Below are positions 61,647-64,000 of a DNA stretch of 64,000 bases, one piece after another. The translations under genes and the position numbers were made by a program. The stretch is from Saccharicrinis sp963677345 (lineage in GTDB: Bacteria; Bacteroidota; Bacteroidia; Bacteroidales; Marinilabiliaceae). Each line of letters begins with the position of its first letter. The stretch's first letter is position 1. The notes under the pieces are model-generated. The model searched no databases and was not told the DNA's origin. It saw only the letters and a program-made list of their open reading frames with translations. The stretch is from NCBI GenBank assembly GCA_963677345.2, contig CAXXLC010000038.1:62001-126000 (forward strand), in the 5' to 3' direction.

Positions 61647-61858
61647 TATAAATCCATATTTTGTGTAAAAATCTTCCTCTTACTAGGTATTGAGATTATT
61701 CAACAGTACCTGTAAATTTATATTAATCTTTTTTGAATTCGGAATCGAGGATATTATGTTCCTATTTCTATAATTATTTTATAGATGGTATGCCATTTAC
61801 CATAAGCTATTGGTATGTGAAAATAGATACTTAAAATTAGAAACCTTAAAAAATTGTG

Positions 61859-63007
61859 ATGAAAATTTATACAAAATTATTATGGGGTATTGTGTTATCT
61901 CTCTTCGTGTTTTCATGTGAAAAATATGGAGGTAGAGATATGGTTGATATAGATTCAGATGCACCTGAATGGATTGGGGGTAATAAGGATAATAACGATC
62001 ATAGAAATCAAAATGATGATAATCAGGTTGTAAAAGGAGATGATTATGGCGATTTATATGTTTTAATTAGAAATGAAGGTGGAGTTCCGGTAATGGAGTC
62101 TCTTACAGTTGTGGGTGAACTTGGCGAAGAGCAAATTTGGTATCCATTAGTAATGGCATTTGATGAAACTGGTGAACCTGTAACCGAAAATGGAGATTAT
62201 ATTCCCTTAAGTGTTAATGAAGAGGGGGAGATAGATGATGATACGTATTTTCCCAAAGAAGTAGAATTTGGACGAATTAATTTGATTCGCTCGCCTAATA
62301 GTGTTTTAGATAGAGGACTAGATGAAGCTATCGCAAGTTTGTTGCAGGGTAAATATATTACTACTGATGCTTCAGGAAGGTTAGTAGCGATTTATGATCA
62401 AGAGGATTGGTTGCCTGGAGTTGATGAAGATAATGATAAAACAATTGATTCTCCCAGAGAAAATATGGCTATATACAGGGAATTAATGCAATCGGGCTTA
62501 AGTGAAAATAGTCAGCTTAATTTTTTGTCTTTGCATGGATTTACAGATGATGATGTTTTACAACTGGCAGCGTCTGCATATGCAGCAGGTTCTGATAAAA
62601 CCGGAACTGTAATAAAAGATGAAATTGTATATGTTAATGGTTTTATGAATGCTTATAATTATGATGATGCCATTAAACTTATAGATGTTTACGAAGATTG
62701 TGACGACTATTATTATAAAAATCTTTTATTTTATAATTACAGTAATTTCGAGTATAACCGTATGAACCTTTATTCTCACGAATGGGTTAAGGTTACTTCA
62801 CTTAATGACGATGGTACCTATAGTGAAGATGTATTTTCAATATTTGATATTGTCCCTTTTACTACTGAATTAGAAAATGATAAGCCTATATATAATCTGG
62901 ATGCTTTTACAATTGCTTGTGATGATGCAGTTCAGGTATTAGAATTTATACATGAAAGTAATTTGGTAGAATACCTGGGAAGGCATGAATTTAAACCTGA
63001 TATATAA
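61859..63007 (+). CDS. Acidic lipoprotein of unknown function
   Basis: 382 residues. Lipoprotein signal (LLWGIVLSLFVFSCEKYGG, Cys about 20). An Asp/Asn-rich stretch follows (GNKDNNDHRNQNDDNQVVKG), then a domain with regular acidic loops (DEDNDKTIDSPRE resembles a Ca2+-binding loop). I do not recognise the fold. It follows the interrupted LuxR-type gene by 210 nt and precedes the subtilase, the latter across a terminator, so the three may have formed one regulon (inference). ATG 61859 is preferred over the GTG one codon earlier. Confidence 0.75.
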   Translation: MKIYTKLLWGIVLSLFVFSCEKYGGRDMVDIDSDAPEWIGGNKDNNDHRNQNDDNQVVKGDDYGDLYVLIRNEGGVPVMESLTVVGELGEEQIWYPLVMAFDETGEPVTENGDYIPLSVNEEGEIDDDTYFPKEVEFGRINLIRSPNSVLDRGLDEAIASLLQGKYITTDASGRLVAIYDQEDWLPGVDEDNDKTIDSPRENMAIYRELMQSGLSENSQLNFLSLHGFTDDDVLQLAASAYAAGSDKTGTVIKDEIVYVNGFMNAYNYDDAIKLIDVYEDCDDYYYKNLLFYNYSNFEYNRMNLYSHEWVKVTSLNDDGTYSEDVFSIFDIVPFTTELENDKPIYNLDAFTIACDDAVQVLEFIHESNLVEYLGRHEFKPDI

Positions 63008-63022
63008 ATGTTTTTAACAAGA

Positions 63023-63051
63023 GAGCCTTACATAAATAGTAAGGCTTTTTA
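63023..63051 (+). terminator. Intrinsic terminator of the lipoprotein gene
   Basis: agccttac-ataaata-gtaaggctttttt stem, 16 nt after the stop codon. Confidence 0.85.
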
Positions 63052-63064
63052 ATATGTTTTTAAG

Positions 63065-64000
63065 ATGAATGTTTTTATAAGGGTGATAATATTTAAGTTT
63101 TTTTGGTTTGGTTTTACATTACTATTATCAGCACAAACCTTTCAAAGGAATAAGTCATTGCAAAATTATTTACAGCGCAAAAATACTGAATTTAATTTAT
63201 CACATAATTCAGCAATCGAGTATTTTAAACAATTCGATATTTTAGGAGATACTTTGTTGGATTCATACTTTCCAAAGAGATTAATCTATTTTGCAAATGG
63301 AACACCTTTGTATTTTCATTCACACAATTTAGCTGAAGGTACTATTACAGGGATTAATTCGTTTTATCCTATTTCTGATTGGCATTGTAATATATTGGGA
63401 CAACATCAACTTGTTGGAATATGGGATGCTGGACATATTTTTGATCAGCATATTGAGTTTGTTGATGATAATATATCTCGTATAATAATTGATGAAAATA
63501 TTAATTATAAGAATCATGCCACGCATGTAGGAGGAACGATAGCTGCAAAAGGTGAAAATTCTGAAGCAAAAGGGATGGCTCCGGAATCCAGACTTTATTC
63601 GGCTGATTATATAAATGATATTGTTGAGGTTGGTTTGGCTTTTGATGAGCAGAATATTATTCTGTCTAATCATTCTTATGGTCCTGTTTCGGGGTGGAAT
63701 TACAATACTGATGAGGAAGTGTGGTATTGGTATGGAAGTATTGGAATTGATGTTTTTGAAGATTATAAGTTTGGATTTTATGGAGATATTTCTGCTAATA
63801 TTGATGAGTTATGTGCTCTGTTACCAACTTATAAAATGATAGTTTCAGCAGGCAATGATTTGTGTGAAGGACCAGAATATCAACCGGTAACTCATAAGGT
63901 TTGGGAGGGTAAATGGAAAAATTCTAATGTAATAAGGGATATTGATGGAGGAGAAGATGGTTATGATTGCCTTGGTATGAACGGTGTTGCAAAAAATGTT
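63065..64000 (+). CDS. S8 (subtilisin-like) serine protease, 5' part
   Basis: 312 codons are visible, and the gene runs off the window end. Signal peptide: MNVFIRVIIFKFFWFGFTLL, LSAQ. The subtilase catalytic Asp is in VGIWDAGHIFDQHIEF, and the His is in NHATHVGGTIAAKGENSEAK, GMAPESRLYSAD. ILSNHSYGPVSGW is the next conserved segment, with KMIVSAGND carrying the oxyanion Asn. The catalytic Ser would lie beyond 64000. Secreted subtilases of this type in Bacteroidota usually have C-terminal sorting domains (type IX secretion), which cannot be checked here. Confidence 0.9.
   Translation, partial: MNVFIRVIIFKFFWFGFTLLLSAQTFQRNKSLQNYLQRKNTEFNLSHNSAIEYFKQFDILGDTLLDSYFPKRLIYFANGTPLYFHSHNLAEGTITGINSFYPISDWHCNILGQHQLVGIWDAGHIFDQHIEFVDDNISRIIIDENINYKNHATHVGGTIAAKGENSEAKGMAPESRLYSADYINDIVEVGLAFDEQNIILSNHSYGPVSGWNYNTDEEVWYWYGSIGIDVFEDYKFGFYGDISANIDELCALLPTYKMIVSAGNDLCEGPEYQPVTHKVWEGKWKNSNVIRDIDGGEDGYDCLGMNGVAKNV

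Noticed and set aside
1..64000. rRNA or tRNA genes
   Set aside because: I looked for tRNA-like cloverleaf text and rRNA landmarks in the gaps and found none; a covariance-model search would be decisive.

Overview
The window looks like chromosomal DNA of a low-GC member of Bacteroidota, most likely the marine or anaerobic Bacteroidales/Marinilabiliales side of the phylum. The basis is the TAnnTTTG-type promoter elements in front of several genes, a UpxY-type antiterminator, a FecI/FecR pair followed by an STN/CarboxypepD-reg protein, DUF4494 and DUF3820 proteins, a class I (Fe-S) fumarase, and a MinD/NifX ('orange protein'-like) operon typical of anaerobes. The genus cannot be fixed from sequence reading alone. 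I see no rRNA, tRNA or CRISPR.

Layout. Positions 1-18,000 are a sparse, scarred region. Genes are separated by 0.4-1.6 kb of non-coding DNA built from a few recurring modules (called A, B, C and D here) and from degenerate tandem arrays of 7- or 8-nt words. The genes there include a RecG-like/AlbA regulator broken by one stop codon, a conserved hypothetical gene split by a frameshift in a T7 run, a small polysaccharide-locus remnant (UpxY antiterminator, four-helix-bundle gene, UDP-glucuronate epimerase), fumarase, a NifX-like protein, a frameshifted CarboxypepD-reg-type protein, a THUMP-type rRNA methyltransferase whose first codons are out of frame, and phosphoserine phosphatase.

Positions 18,000-47,900 are compact housekeeping and envelope DNA. 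They hold a DUF255 thioredoxin-fold protein, a MATE transporter and an ORP-like operon: a DUF134 regulator with a double palindromic operator around its promoter, two NifX-like proteins, an ARMT1/DUF89 protein and two ferredoxin-containing MinD ATPases, with a thioesterase behind. Then come an operon of a small membrane protein, a Wzc-like tyrosine autokinase and MurB; an aspartate-type aminotransferase; FtsE; a large TPR protein with a beta-barrel partner; a KDG-type sugar kinase with a HIT protein; a TonB-dependent receptor; a decayed cyclase gene; a TPR protein; and a 1160-residue protein that I read as PPi-type PEP carboxykinase.

Positions 48,000-64,000 carry a DUF4494 protein, an ACP-like protein without the carrier serine, a sigma factor/FecR/STN operon, a LamG-endonuclease/phosphatase lipoprotein, a GHL10 glycoside hydrolase, an SRPBCC/GyrI-like protein, a ferredoxin-NADP reductase-type flavoprotein, RlmN and SSB. 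They also carry an ISNCY-like insertion sequence that split a LuxR-type pseudo-receiver regulator at its tenth codon, then an acidic lipoprotein and a subtilase that runs off the window end.

The most interesting points are the 7/8-nt word arrays and their companion modules, the exact reconstruction of the IS-disrupted regulator, the DUF134 operator architecture with its ORP-like operon, and the small ORF whose stop overlaps the TTG start of upxY. Three of the frameshifts sit in A/T homopolymers and should be checked against raw reads before being treated as biology.
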